Positions 38,336-50,232 are shown, counted from the stretch's first letter. The stretch: DNA of 64,000 bases from Streptomyces sp. CHD11 (GCF_018638295.1 NZ_JABTTS010000009.1:365441-429440); one strand, 5' to 3'. Program-made: numbers and translations. Notes: generated by a model not told the origin, from the letters alone.

Positions 38336-38842
38336 ATGACGAACACCGAAACCACAGCGGACCGGCCCTACGCCGCCGAGTCGCCCGCCCGGCTGGAGTG
38401 GGCGCGGCACGCGCCCGAGGTCTACAAGGCGATGGTCCGGCTGGACTCCGCCGCGAAGAAGGGCCTCGACCCGAAGCTGTACGAGCTGGTGAAGATCCGC
38501 GCCTCGCAGGTCAACCACTGCGCCTTCTGCATCGACATGCACACCAAGGACGCGCTCGCGGCGGGCGAGAGCGTCGAGCGGATCGTGCAGCTCGGCGCGT
38601 GGGAGGAGTCGCGGCACTTCTACACGGAGCGGGAGCTCGCGGCGATCGAGCTGACCGAGGCCGTCACCGTCCTGACGGACGGTTTCGTGCCCGACGAGGT
38701 GTACGAGCGGGCCGCCAAGCGGTTCGACGAGGCGGAGCTGGCCCAGCTGATCGCCGCGATCACGGTGATCAACGCATGGAACCGGTTCGGTGTGACGTGT
38801 CGTATGACGCCGGGTCACTACCAGCCGGGCCGGCACCACTGA
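38336..38842 (+). CDS. Carboxymuconolactone decarboxylase (AhpD-like) family protein
   Basis: 168 residues. Cys62-x2-Cys65 and His69 in NHCAFCIDMHTKDAL are the redox and proton-relay residues of the AhpD-like group, preceded by LYELVKIRASQV. YTERELAAIELTEAVTVL and a late INAWNRFGVTCRM complete the fold. Likely a peroxidase-type or disulfide-reducing protein. It is controlled, by position, by the divergent MocR regulator. Confidence 0.92.
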   Translation: MTNTETTADRPYAAESPARLEWARHAPEVYKAMVRLDSAAKKGLDPKLYELVKIRASQVNHCAFCIDMHTKDALAAGESVERIVQLGAWEESRHFYTERELAAIELTEAVTVLTDGFVPDEVYERAAKRFDEAELAQLIAAITVINAWNRFGVTCRMTPGHYQPGRHH

Positions 38843-38861
38843 CGGATCATGCCCGGCCCGG

Positions 38862-38899
38862 GGCCCCGGCAGCGCGCGGCCGGGGCGCTGCCGGGGGCC
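38862..38899. terminator. Bidirectional terminator
   Basis: GGCCCCGGCAGCGC (38862-38875) pairs with 38885-38899 with a single bulged G. It lies between the convergent AhpD-like gene and the betaine-binding-protein gene. Confidence 0.7.
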
Positions 38900-38926
38900 G
38901 CCGTGGGCCCGTCACGGGGCCACGGG

Positions 38927-39937
38927 TCAGGGCAGCCACTTCTGCCAGACGTCCTTGTTGTCCTTGACCCACTTCTCGGCTGCCGCCTTCGAGTTCATCT
39001 TCTCGTCCGCGATCATCGAGGCGACCACGTTCTGCTGCTCGGCGGTCCAGTTGAAGTTCTTCAGGAACTCGGCCGCGTCACCGCCGTCCTCGGCGAAGTC
39101 GGCGTTGAAGTACTTCTGCAGCGGGGTCTGGGCGTAGGCGCAGTCCACCTTCTCGGGATCGGCGTCGCAGCCCTCCTTGTACTCGGGCAGCTTCACCTCG
39201 ACCAGGTCGAGCTGGGCGTTCAGCCACTGAGGAGTCCACCAGTAGGTGATGAAGGGCTTCTTGGCCTTGTAGTTCTCCTTTATCTGGGTGATCTGCGCGG
39301 CCTCGGAGCCGGCGTAGACCGTCTTGTAGTCCAGCTCGAGGTTCTTGATGATCGCGTCGTCGTTGGTGGTGTACGACGGCGAGCCCTCCAGGAGCTGGCC
39401 CTTGTCGCCGCTCTCGGCGGTCCTGAAGAGGTTCTTGTACTTGTTGAGGTTCTTCCAGTCCGTGATGTCCGGGTGCTCGTCGGCCAGGTACTTCGGCACG
39501 AACCAGCCGATGTGGCCGACCACACCGAGGTCGCCGCCCTCGACGACGGTCTTCTTGTCCTTGACGTACAGGTCGACCTTCTTCGGGGCGCCGCCCCAGT
39601 CCTCCATGATGGCGTCGACCTTGCCGCTGTTGAGGGCGTCGAAGGCGACCGACTCGTCGAGCTGGGTGAGCTCGGCCTTGGTGTCCAGCTCGTTCTCGAG
39701 GATGTACTGGGCGACGGCGGCGTTGGCCTCCGCGCCGACCCACGACGGCACCGCGATGGTGACCGAGTCGGAGGAGCCCTTGGACGAGGAGGAGCCGGTG
39801 TCGGCGGCGGCGCAGGCGCTCAGACCGGTGAGGGCGGTCACGACCGCGACGGCGGTCGCGGTCCGGGTGAGGCGCGTTCTGGCCCCGCTGGGCTTCGCTC
39901 CGGCCGGGCCGGTCGGGTTCAGCTTCTTCATGCGCAT
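38927..39937 (-). CDS. Glycine betaine ABC transporter, substrate-binding lipoprotein
   Basis: 336 residues. A signal peptide ends in the lipobox GLSAC with Cys42. The mature protein is an OpuAC/ProX-type binding protein: SVTIAVPSWVGAEANAAVAQYIL, VDAIMEDWGG, VGHIGWFVPKYLADEHPDI, KPFITYWWTPQWLNAQLDLV. Trp residues in those segments are candidates for the aromatic cage that binds trimethylammonium. Last gene of the betaine operon, with a 73-bp gap after the permease. Confidence 0.93.
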   Translation of the reverse strand: MRMKKLNPTGPAGAKPSGARTRLTRTATAVAVVTALTGLSACAAADTGSSSSKGSSDSVTIAVPSWVGAEANAAVAQYILENELDTKAELTQLDESVAFDALNSGKVDAIMEDWGGAPKKVDLYVKDKKTVVEGGDLGVVGHIGWFVPKYLADEHPDITDWKNLNKYKNLFRTAESGDKGQLLEGSPSYTTNDDAIIKNLELDYKTVYAGSEAAQITQIKENYKAKKPFITYWWTPQWLNAQLDLVEVKLPEYKEGCDADPEKVDCAYAQTPLQKYFNADFAEDGGDAAEFLKNFNWTAEQQNVVASMIADEKMNSKAAAEKWVKDNKDVWQKWLP

Positions 39938-40010
39938 GAGGGGTTCTCCTGGTTCGTTGTTCGTTCGGTCGGTCGGTGGTGCCGGCGGGGGTGGGCGCCG
40001 GGTCCGGGGG

Positions 40011-42029
40011 TCAGGGTGTGCCGGTCGTGGACCGGGTGCGCTGGGTGGTGCGGTCCAGGACCAGACCGAGCAGCACGATCGCGACGCCGGCGGTCAGACC
40101 GGTGCCCAGAGCGCTCTTCTGGAGGCCGAAGACGACGTCGTAGCCGAGGGCTCCGGAGCCGACGAAGCCGCCGATGATGACCATGGCGAGGACCAGGACG
40201 ACGCCCTGGTTGAGGGCGAGCATCAGCGCCGGCCGGGCCAGCGGTACCTGGACCTGGCAGATCTGCTGGAAGGTGCCGGCGCCCAGGGAGCGGGAGGCCT
40301 CCAGGGCCGCGGGGTCCACCTGGCGCAGGCCCTGCACGGTGATCCGGATGACGGCGGGCAGCGCGTAGAGCACCGCCGCGGCGACGGCGGCGGAACGGCC
40401 CACGTTGAACAGGGCGACCACCGGGATCAGGTAGATGAACTGCGGCAGGGTCTGCATGGTGTCGAGCAGGGGCCGCAGCACTCGTTCGACCACCGGCATC
40501 CGGGCGGCGACCACCCCGATGAGGAAGCCGAGGAGAAGGGTGACGACGACTCCCGCGATGGCCTGCGACAGGGTGTCGAGGGAGTTGTCCCACACGTCGA
40601 TGACACCGATACCGGCCATGGACGCGGCGGCCGTGGCCATGGCGCCCCAGCCGCCGGCCAGGAGGCCGAGCACCGCGGCGAGCAGCACCAGGAGCCACCA
40701 CGGGGTGGCGGTCAGGCCGTCGCGGAGCGGGTCGAGCACCCAGGTGGTGAAGCCGTCGGCCCAGGTACGGGTGCCGCCCAGGACGGGCACGCCCTCGGCG
40801 AGGTGACCCGTGAACCAGTCCATGGCCCGGTTGACCGGCTGGGAGATGTCCACGGTCCACGGCTCGGGCCACTCCTCGATGAGCAGCGCGGCGCCCGCCG
40901 TGGAGGCCACGACGCCCACTCCGGCCGTCAGGCTCCAGCCGCGCCAGCCGTGCAGGAGGCGGACGGGGGAGGGGCCGGGGCCCTCACCGAGCCGGTCGCC
41001 GGCGGCGGCGGTGGTGCGGTCCAGCCAGACGGCCAGCAGCACGATCGGGATGCCCGCGGCCAGTGCCCTGCCGACGTCGACGGTGGACAAGGCCTGGAAG
41101 ACCTCCTCGCCGAGGCCGCCGGCGCCGACCACGGAGGCGATGGTGACCATGGACAGGGCCATCATGATCGTCTGGTTGAGGCCGAGCAGGATCTCCTTGC
41201 GGGCCAGCGGCAGCCGGGCGGTCAGCAGCCGCTGCCGGGTACTCGCGCCCAGTGACCGGGCGGCCTCCATCACGCCCGCGTCGGCGCCGCGCAGGCCGAG
41301 CGCGGTGAGCCGGGCCATGGGCGGGGCGGCGTAGATGATGGTGGCGATCAGCGCCGAGGGCACGCCGATCCCGAAGAGCAGCACCAGCGGCAGCAGGTAG
41401 GCGAACGCCGGCATGATCTGCATGGTGTCCAGCACCGGGCGCAGGATCTTCTGGAAGCGGTCCGACAGACCGCCGCCCAGGCCGAGCAGGCCGCCGATGA
41501 CCGCGGACACGATGACCGCGATCGCCATCAGGGCGAGGGTCTCCATGGTGGCTTCCCACATGCCGAGCAGGCCGCACACCACGAAGGACGCCAGCGTGAC
41601 GCCGGCCAGTTTGACTCCGCGCCGGCTCTGCAGGCCGCCGATGCGCCAGGAGAGCAGGACGGCGCCCAGCGTCACCGGGAACCAGCCGACGTTCACCAGC
41701 AGGTCCGTCATCCAGCCGACGGAGTCGTCGGACCAGTTGCTCAGGTGGAGCAGGAAGTAGAGGAAGACGGGGTGGGTGTCCCGGTTGCGCACGACCCAGG
41801 CGTAGGCGTCGTCCAGCGGTGTCTTGACGTCGGCGGTCAGCGCGGACGGCCAGACTCCGCTGCCCCAGAGGGCCGCCGCGACCGGCACGAGCACGACCGC
41901 GGCGACGGCCAGCGGGAGGAGACGGCGCAGCAGCGGGTGGGCCGGCCATGAGCGGGCCGCTCGCGGGGCCGGTTTCCTGGCCGGTTCCGTGGGCGGGGAG
42001 GGCGGGGCGGGGGTGGTGACGGCGCTCAT
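40011..42029 (-). CDS. Glycine betaine ABC transporter, fused two-domain permease
   Basis: 672 residues, about twice the usual length: two OpuAB/ProW-type permease domains in one chain. Each half has its own ATPase-contact EAA loop (EAARSLGASTRQRLLTARLP and EASRSLGAGTFQQICQVQVP) and a set of membrane helices. The single chain therefore provides both transmembrane domains of the transporter. ATG 42029 overlaps the stop of a 22-residue ORF by ATGA. Confidence 0.93.
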   Translation of the reverse strand: MSAVTTPAPPSPPTEPARKPAPRAARSWPAHPLLRRLLPLAVAAVVLVPVAAALWGSGVWPSALTADVKTPLDDAYAWVVRNRDTHPVFLYFLLHLSNWSDDSVGWMTDLLVNVGWFPVTLGAVLLSWRIGGLQSRRGVKLAGVTLASFVVCGLLGMWEATMETLALMAIAVIVSAVIGGLLGLGGGLSDRFQKILRPVLDTMQIMPAFAYLLPLVLLFGIGVPSALIATIIYAAPPMARLTALGLRGADAGVMEAARSLGASTRQRLLTARLPLARKEILLGLNQTIMMALSMVTIASVVGAGGLGEEVFQALSTVDVGRALAAGIPIVLLAVWLDRTTAAAGDRLGEGPGPSPVRLLHGWRGWSLTAGVGVVASTAGAALLIEEWPEPWTVDISQPVNRAMDWFTGHLAEGVPVLGGTRTWADGFTTWVLDPLRDGLTATPWWLLVLLAAVLGLLAGGWGAMATAAASMAGIGVIDVWDNSLDTLSQAIAGVVVTLLLGFLIGVVAARMPVVERVLRPLLDTMQTLPQFIYLIPVVALFNVGRSAAVAAAVLYALPAVIRITVQGLRQVDPAALEASRSLGAGTFQQICQVQVPLARPALMLALNQGVVLVLAMVIIGGFVGSGALGYDVVFGLQKSALGTGLTAGVAIVLLGLVLDRTTQRTRSTTGTP

Positions 42030-42090
42030 ATGCCCCGCCCCCGTGCGGTCGCGGTGGCCGTCTCCGCGGCGCCGGTTCCGATGCCGGCGC

Positions 42091-42094
<4 letters not shown>
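42026..42094 (-). CDS. 22-residue ORF bridging the ATPase and permease genes
   Basis: ATG 42094 overlaps the ATPase stop and the frame ends in a TGA that overlaps the permease ATG, both by ATGA. The peptide would be [20 protein letters not shown] plus two residues. A stop-start chain of this kind could pass ribosomes from one gene to the next. It is unrecognised and could be chance. Confidence 0.3.
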
Positions 42095-43178
<1,084 letters not shown>

Positions 43179-43182
<4 letters not shown>

Positions 43183-44720
43183 GCGGCACCACCGATCAGT
43201 TCCACGGCGCGCTCGCCGACCATCAGGACACCGATCATCGGGTTGACGGCGGTCATGGTCGGGAAGACGGAGGCGTCCGCGATCCGGATGCCCTCCAGCC
43301 CGCGGATGCGCAACTCGGGGTCGACCACCGCCCCGTCGTCGTCGGCGGCGCCCATCCGGCAGGTGCCGGCCGGGTGGTAGACGGTGTGGGCGACCTTGCG
43401 GGCGTACTCGCCGAGCTCCTCGTCGCCGGTGACGTCCGGGCCGGGAGCGACCTCGCGCTTGAGCCAGTGGGCGAGCGGCTCGGTCTTGGCGATCTCGCGG
43501 GCGATGCGGATGCCGTCGACGAGGGTGCGGCCGTCGTAGTCGTCCTCGTCGGTGAAGTAGCGGAAGTCGAGGGCGGGTTTGACGTCGGGGTCGGCGCTGG
43601 TGAGGTAGAGCCGGCCGCGGGACTTCGGCTTGGGGATGTTCGGGGTCATGGAGACGCCGAACTCCGGCCGCCGGTAGCCCAGTCGCTCCGGATTGTCGGT
43701 GAAGGGGATCTGATAGAAGTGGAACATCAGGTCGGGGCCCGCGTGTTGGGGGTCGCGGCGCACGAAGAGGCCGGCGTCGGAGTCCATCGCCGAGTTGTCG
43801 GGTATGGGTCCGTCCGTCTCCCAGACGATCACCGACTCGGGGTGGTCGAGCAGGTTCTCGCCCACGCCGGGCAGATCGAGCACCACGGGTATGCCGAGCG
43901 CCTCCAGGTCGGCCCGGGGACCGATGCCGGAGTGCAGCAGCAGGCGGGGGGAGTCGACCGCGCCGGCGCACAGCACGACCTCGCGCCGCGCCCTGACGAG
44001 GGTCTCCTCGCCGTCCTTGGTCCGCACATGGACGCCCTCGGCGCGGGTGCCGTTCAGCTCCAGGCGGTACGCCCAGGTCTCCAGCATGAGCGTGAGGCCG
44101 GGGCGTTCGTCCATCACGGGGTGCAGGTACGCCACCGACGCCGACGAACGCTTGTTGTTCTCCGGGTGGTAGGCCAGGTCGAAGAAGCCGGCCCCCTCGG
44201 AGAAGGGCTTCTTGTTGAAGCCCTCGATCCGCGGGACCTCGAGCGCGGTCTGCGCGGCGTCGACGAAGTCCCGGGCGATGGCGTTCCGGTCCTTCTCGTC
44301 GACCGGCACGATGTTGTTCCTGAGACGGGCGTAGTACGCCTCCATCTGCACCGCGCCCCAGCCCTGGGCGCCGGCCGCCTCCCACTCGTCCCAGTCGGAC
44401 GGCAGCGGCTTGAACGCGATGAGCGTGTTGTGCGAGGAGCAGCCGCCGAGGACGCGTGCGCGGCTGTGCCGGATGTGCGAATTGCCGCGCGGCTGCTCGG
44501 TGGTGGGGTAGTCGTAGTCGAGTTCGCCGCCGAGCAGGCCCATCCAGCGGCGCAGGGTCAGCACGTCGTCGCGGCCGACGTCGCTGGGGCCGCCCTCGAT
44601 GACGGCGACGGTGACGTCCGGGTTCTCGGTCAGCCGGGAGGCGATGACGGATCCGGCGGTGCCGCCGCCTATGACGACGTAGTCGTAGACGAGTTCACGT
44701 TCGTGGGTTTGAGCGGTCAT
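43179..44720 (-). CDS. betA: GMC oxidoreductase, probable choline dehydrogenase/oxidase
   Basis: 513 residues from ATG 44720. FAD-binding motif [17 protein letters not shown] at 14-30 and GMC signature [16 protein letters not shown]. The C-terminal catalytic His449 in [11 protein letters not shown] and Asn493 in TAVNPMIG are in place. With betaine aldehyde dehydrogenase upstream and a betaine transporter downstream, oxidation of choline to betaine aldehyde is the likely reaction. Alcohol oxidation of another substrate cannot be excluded from sequence alone. Confidence 0.92.
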
Positions 44721-44988
44721 CGGGGTGGTACTCCTCCGGGGACTCGGGGCAGGTGGGCGGATCGCGGTGCGACGGCCGGTACGGAGAGCAGGGTGGGTGA
44801 CCCGGTACGGCGAGCGATGCGGGCGGACGGTGCGACGGGTGATACGGACGGCGGTGCGACGGGCCGGGTGAAGGACGGGCGGCCGGCCGCTGAGCGGGCG
44901 GCTCGACCGCCGCAAGCGGTTCGGCCGGCCGCGGAACGTCCCGCCGGACGCGGCCGGGCGGTACGGGGACTCCGGACCGGCTTGTGGT
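44721..44988. repeat. Gap between betaine genes with three 11-bp direct repeats
   Basis: CGGTGCGACGG occurs at 44765-44775, 44828-44838 and 44852-44862, among several shorter CGGTACGG-like words. No gene is supported in this 268-bp gap. It may be a regulatory or mRNA-processing region separating betB from betA. Confidence 0.45.
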
Positions 44989-46509
44989 TCAGCCCGCGAA
45001 CCAGCGCACGGGCCTCGGCGCCAGGTTCTGGTACACGTGCTTGGTCTCGCGGTACTCGGCGAGACCGGCCGGGCCCAGTTCCCGGCCCACCCCGCTCCTG
45101 CCGAAGCCGCCCCATTCCGCCTGCGGGAGGTAGGGGTGGAAGTCGTTGATCCACACGGTGCCGTGGCGCAGCCGTCCGGCCACCCGCCGGGCGCGGCCCG
45201 CGTCGGCGGTCCACACGGCGCCGGCCAGCCCGTACTCGGTGTCGTTGGCGAGGGCGACGGCCTCGTCCTCGGTGCGGAAGGTCTCGACGGTGAGGACCGG
45301 TCCGAAGACCTCCTCGCGTACGACGCGCATCTCCCGGTGGCAGCGGTCGAGGACGGTCGGCTCGAAGAAGTAGCCGGCCTCGGGGCGTTCGGCGGACGGC
45401 TCGGGCCGCTTGCCGCCGCAGCGCAGTACCGCGCCCTCCTTCAGCGCGGACTCGACGTACGCCTCGACCTTCTCGCGCTGCTGCGCGGAGACCAGCGGAC
45501 CGCACTCGACACCGTCCGCGGTGCCCCGGCCGAGCCTGATCTTCTCCGCCCGGCGGGCGAGTTCGGCGACGAAGCGGTCCCGGACCGACTCCTCGACGAT
45601 GAGCCGCGCGCCCGCGGAGCAGACCTGGCCGCTGTGAATGAAGGCCGCGTTGAGGGCCTGGTCGACCGCGGTGTCGAAGCCCTCGTCGGTGGCGCAGGCG
45701 TCGGCGAAGACCACGTTGGGGTTCTTGCCGCCGAGTTCCAGGGCCACCTTCTTCACGCTCGGGGCGGCGGCCCGGGCGACCTTGGTGCCGCTCACCAGGC
45801 CGCCGGTGAAGGAGACCAGGTCGACGTCCGGGTGCTCGGCCAGCCGGGCGCCGACGGTGTGACCGGGTCCGGTGACGATGCCCGCGACGCCGGCGGGCAG
45901 TCCGGCCTCGGCCAGCAGGCCGATGAGGGCGACGGTGGTGAGCGGGGTGATCTCGCTGGGCTTGACCACGAAGGTGTTGCCGGCCGCGAGGGCGGGGGCG
46001 ATCTTCCAGCTGGCCTGGAGCAGCGGATAGTTCCAGGGGGTGATCAGCGCGCAGACGCCGACCGGCTCGTGCACGACGACGCTGTGGATGTCGGGCGAGC
46101 CCGCGTCGACGACCCGTCCGGGCGCCTCCGCGGCGACCAGGTCGGCGAAGTAGCGGAAGGCGTCGGCCACACAGTCGATGTCGACGCGGCCCTCCTCGGC
46201 TGTCTTGCCCGCGTCGCGGCTCTCCAGCAGGCCGAGCTCCTCCCGGTCCCGCACGAGCAGGTCCGCGACGCGGCGCAGCAGCGCGGCCCGTTCGGCGACG
46301 GGCGTGTGCGGCCAGGGCCCCTCGTCGAAGGCACGGCGCGCGGCTGCCACCGCGAGGTCGGTGTCCTTCTCGTCGCCCTCCGCGACCACGGCGAACGGCA
46401 GGGCGTCCGCGGGGTCGAGGATCTCGCGGGTGGCCCCCGAGACGGCGGTCCGCCACTCGCCTCCCGCGTGGATGGTGCCGCGCACCCGGAGTTCTGTGCT
46501 GTCCGCCAT
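44989..46509 (-). CDS. betB: Betaine aldehyde dehydrogenase (ALDH superfamily)
   Basis: 506 residues from ATG 46509. Catalytic residues are Asn160 (TPWNYP), Lys183, Glu258 (LELGGKNPN) and nucleophile Cys297 (HSGQVCSAG). The usual FTGS nucleotide-binding segment is FTGG here. It oxidises betaine aldehyde to glycine betaine with NAD(P)+. First gene of the five-gene betaine operon; a tandem palindrome lies about 45 bp upstream of its start. Confidence 0.93.
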   Translation of the reverse strand: MADSTELRVRGTIHAGGEWRTAVSGATREILDPADALPFAVVAEGDEKDTDLAVAAARRAFDEGPWPHTPVAERAALLRRVADLLVRDREELGLLESRDAGKTAEEGRVDIDCVADAFRYFADLVAAEAPGRVVDAGSPDIHSVVVHEPVGVCALITPWNYPLLQASWKIAPALAAGNTFVVKPSEITPLTTVALIGLLAEAGLPAGVAGIVTGPGHTVGARLAEHPDVDLVSFTGGLVSGTKVARAAAPSVKKVALELGGKNPNVVFADACATDEGFDTAVDQALNAAFIHSGQVCSAGARLIVEESVRDRFVAELARRAEKIRLGRGTADGVECGPLVSAQQREKVEAYVESALKEGAVLRCGGKRPEPSAERPEAGYFFEPTVLDRCHREMRVVREEVFGPVLTVETFRTEDEAVALANDTEYGLAGAVWTADAGRARRVAGRLRHGTVWINDFHPYLPQAEWGGFGRSGVGRELGPAGLAEYRETKHVYQNLAPRPVRWFAG

Positions 46510-46551
46510 GTTCGGTAACTGCCTTCCGTTCCTGTTCCACGTCCGTGCACC

Positions 46552-46579
46552 ACACATGTGTCACCCACATGTGTCACCC
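46552..46579. promoter_or_regulatory. Candidate operator: tandem 13-bp repeat with palindromic cores
   Basis: ACATGTGTCACCC occurs twice head to tail (46554-46566, 46567-46579). ACACATGTGT (46552-46561) is a perfect palindrome and CACATGTG (46566-46573) another, 13 bp apart. It lies 43-70 bp upstream of betB, in the expected promoter zone. Confidence 0.55.
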
Positions 46580-46740
46580 ACGGGACCGGGTGCTCCTGCC
46601 CTGTTGTCCCGAATGCATGCCGAATCCATGGCCGGAAGTGCTCCGAGTCACTGCACACGAGTGTCCCGCCGAGCGTCCGAACGCGTGTGAGCCCCGTACC
46701 GGCGGAACCGGTACGGGGCCCACGGGCCTGTTCGCGCAGG

Positions 46741-47832
<1,092 letters not shown>

Positions 47833-47846
47833 GTTCGCATGATCGG

Positions 47847-47864
47847 TCTCTTGGCGTCAAGAGA
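47847..47864. promoter_or_regulatory. Inverted repeat TCTCTTG-N4-CAAGAGA upstream of mdh
   Basis: Perfect 7-bp arms flank GCGT. The minus strand reads TTGACG within it, which could be a -35 element, so a bound repressor would block transcription of mdh. Confidence 0.5.
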
Positions 47865-48538
47865 GATCCAGCGGTCAGGCTATCGCGCATCCGCCGGCCC
47901 GCACGGCCGGGCTCCCTGTGGCCCGCCCCACAGAGTGACCGCGCGCGTACAGGGGTAGCCGGAAGGGCACAGAAAAGGGCGGCCGTCCCGTCCGGGAGAG
48001 GTGGGGACGGGGCGGCCGCCGCCGGGGACCGACCGTGCCGGACTCCCCTGGGGGTACTTTTCGCGTGCCCGCCTTTCGCCCCGGCATTCACGTCCCCACG
48101 ATTCCCCCACACATATGGACCCATACGGCCCACACACCCCGCTCCCCTCCTACTCGGCGGCACGGGCCCGGCATGCGGTCTCGTACGTGGCGAAGCGACG
48201 CCCCACAGGTCCGCACCCACCAGCCCGGAGCACCAACCCGAACGGACAGCCCCGCACCACCGGACCGGACACACGCCCACGCCCACGCCCACACGGCAGG
48301 TACCTGGCGCGGCGCCGCGACCCCCGCACGCCGGGCCGCTCGTACGACGCCCCCGGAGCCCCGGGACACGAGGCCGGGCCCACACACCCCCACCCGCACG
48401 GCGAAGCAACCGCCCCCGGGTGTCCGGCTGCCGCTCCAGGGGCTTCCGCGCGGACGGGCGGGCCGCCCGGGAGCACCGGGACACCCGAACCGGGCGGGCG
48501 GTCCACCGCGCACTGCTCCGCCGGCGGGGTGGACCGGA

Positions 48539-49654
48539 CTACTCCGTGCAGCCCTTCTCGCCGGAGGCGGCCAGGACGGCGCAGGCCTTGACGTCCGTCG
48601 CGCTCTCGACCGGCACCATCGGGGTGTACGTGACGGTGTCGCCGACGGCGGAGATGGTGTCGCTCTGCTTCGACCCGCCCGAGCTGATCTCGACCGTGTC
48701 GCCCTGTGCGGCCTGGGTGATGCGTCCCCAGGCCGCGGCGCAGGTCTCGCTGTAACGGACCTCCACCGTGGTGGCGCCGACGGTCGCGGTCTGCGTCGTC
48801 GTGACCAGATCGCCGCTGCACCCCATGACCTCGGCGTCCTTGCCGGCGCAGCTCTCCCCGCTGCACTCGACGCCGGGGGGCAGGTTCGCGCTGGCGGTGG
48901 CGGTGGGCGACGGGGACTTCCGTGCCTCGTCCTTCTTGCGGTCGCCCTCGGTCCCGATGACGTAGAACGCGGCGGCGACCAGCACCAGCGCCCCCACCGC
49001 GCCGGCGATGAACGTGGACGTCCGCTTCTTCCCGCCGGCACCACCGGCACCACCGGAGCCGCCGTGACCGGACGGGCCCCGGGGCGGCGCCCCGTACGTC
49101 CCCGCCGGAGCGGAGCCGTAGTGGCCCGGCTGCGGCGTTCCCGGGGTTCCGGAGACACCCCAGGAGTTGCCCCCGGCCGGCCCGCCCGCGGCATCGCGCA
49201 CCTCGGAGGCGGTCGGCTGCGGCGGCACGCTCGGGGAGACGCCGGCCGGCCCCGCGACGCCGGGACGGACCGCGGCTCCGGTCCTGCCCGGTCTGCCACC
49301 GGTGGACGGACCGGCGAGCTCACTGAGCGCGGCACGCGCCTGTGAGATCCGGATCGCCTCCATGGTCATGTCGTGACGCATCTCCGAACGGCTCCAGGCG
49401 CGCTCGGCGAGCTCCCACATGGTGGTGAGGTGCAGCGGGTTGGTCCCGGTGACCTCGGCCAGGGCCACGACCGCGCCCTTCGGCGCGAGCAGCCGTCCGT
49501 TCAGATACCGCTCCCAGGACGTCTTGCTGTAGCCCGTGCGGTCGGAGACCGACGCGACGCTCATGCCGCTGCGGTCCACGACCCGTCTGAGCTGACTGGT
49601 GAACTCCCTGATCTGCGGATCGAGCTCTTCCGGCAAGGCCTTCCAACGAGGCAT
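48539..49654 (-). CDS. XRE-type HTH membrane protein with extracellular DUF2690 domain
   Basis: 371 residues from ATG 49654, which has GAGGGGGAAGC just upstream. An N-terminal XRE-like HTH (about 12-75, LRRVVDRSGMSVASVSDRTGYSKTSWERYLNGRLLAP) is followed by a long Gly/Pro/Ala linker and one membrane helix (about 214-234, TFIAGAVGALVLVAAAFYVIG). The outer domain has Cys-rich VECSGESCAGKDAEVMGCSG and YSETCAAAWGRI, matching DUF2690. The layout, DNA binding inside and a Cys-bonded domain outside, suggests a one-protein transmembrane regulator. Confidence 0.87.
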   Translation of the reverse strand: MPRWKALPEELDPQIREFTSQLRRVVDRSGMSVASVSDRTGYSKTSWERYLNGRLLAPKGAVVALAEVTGTNPLHLTTMWELAERAWSRSEMRHDMTMEAIRISQARAALSELAGPSTGGRPGRTGAAVRPGVAGPAGVSPSVPPQPTASEVRDAAGGPAGGNSWGVSGTPGTPQPGHYGSAPAGTYGAPPRGPSGHGGSGGAGGAGGKKRTSTFIAGAVGALVLVAAAFYVIGTEGDRKKDEARKSPSPTATASANLPPGVECSGESCAGKDAEVMGCSGDLVTTTQTATVGATTVEVRYSETCAAAWGRITQAAQGDTVEISSGGSKQSDTISAVGDTVTYTPMVPVESATDVKACAVLAASGEKGCTE

Positions 49655-50232
49655 TGCTTCCCCCTCTTCCCCCCGGTTCGTGCTGTTCTTCCCTCGCGCA
49701 TGGTGCCCTCTGCCGAGTCCCCGTCCGGCTACCCACAGGGATGCCGCCAGCCAGGGTCTCAGTTCCCGGGGTGGGGGCGCACGGGAGCATGATGGCTGCG
49801 GACGGGCAACGTCGCCCGCCCGCCCGCTTACGGTCCAGTGTCCCATCGGTCACCCCCTCGACCGAACGGAACCCGGAACTAGAGGGCGGAGACACCCCGG
49901 AGCGTGCTCATTGTTCCTGCTCACCCCGGAGTTCCACCACTTCGTCACACATCCGCGGACTTGTCGAAACATCGACCCAGACGGCCGGAGCGATGATCAC
50001 ATCAATCCCCTGCGCCCCACGGCGGACTGTCATGTCTCGAACATGTCGCGACCGCATCGCGGGGCTGTACGGGGATTCCGGGGGACGTAGCGGAACGGTC
50101 ACTTCCGTGCCACAGCGGCAGGACAGCCGTTGAACAGGCACTTCGTCGTACAGGAGTGTGGTCCGCGAACGACGGCCCGTCCTCTCACGGGGGTGAGGAC
50201 GGGCCGTCGTTCGCGGAGATTCCCGGCGTGGC
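49655..50232. other. Intergenic region with a strong terminator
   Basis: No convincing gene lies in these 578 bp. A frame at 49908-50141 (minus) would give 77 residues beginning MPVQRLSCRCGTEVTV but has no ribosome site or support. The right end holds the terminator at 50163-50216. Confidence 0.5.
50163..50216 (-). terminator. Terminator of the folD/DUF3017 operon
   Basis: A perfect 22-bp inverted repeat (50163-50184 with 50195-50216) and 10-nt loop, 16 nt beyond the DUF3017 stop. It is the longest perfect stem in the window. Confidence 0.85.

Noticed and set aside
38117..38839. Minus-strand frame opposite the AhpD-like gene
   Set aside because: Its composition mirrors the antisense of a conserved gene and of the MocR N-terminus; no start signal.
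49908..50141. 77-residue minus-strand frame with a CxC segment
   Set aside because: No ribosome site, no recognised motif, and it lies in a region with atypical composition between a gene start and a terminator.
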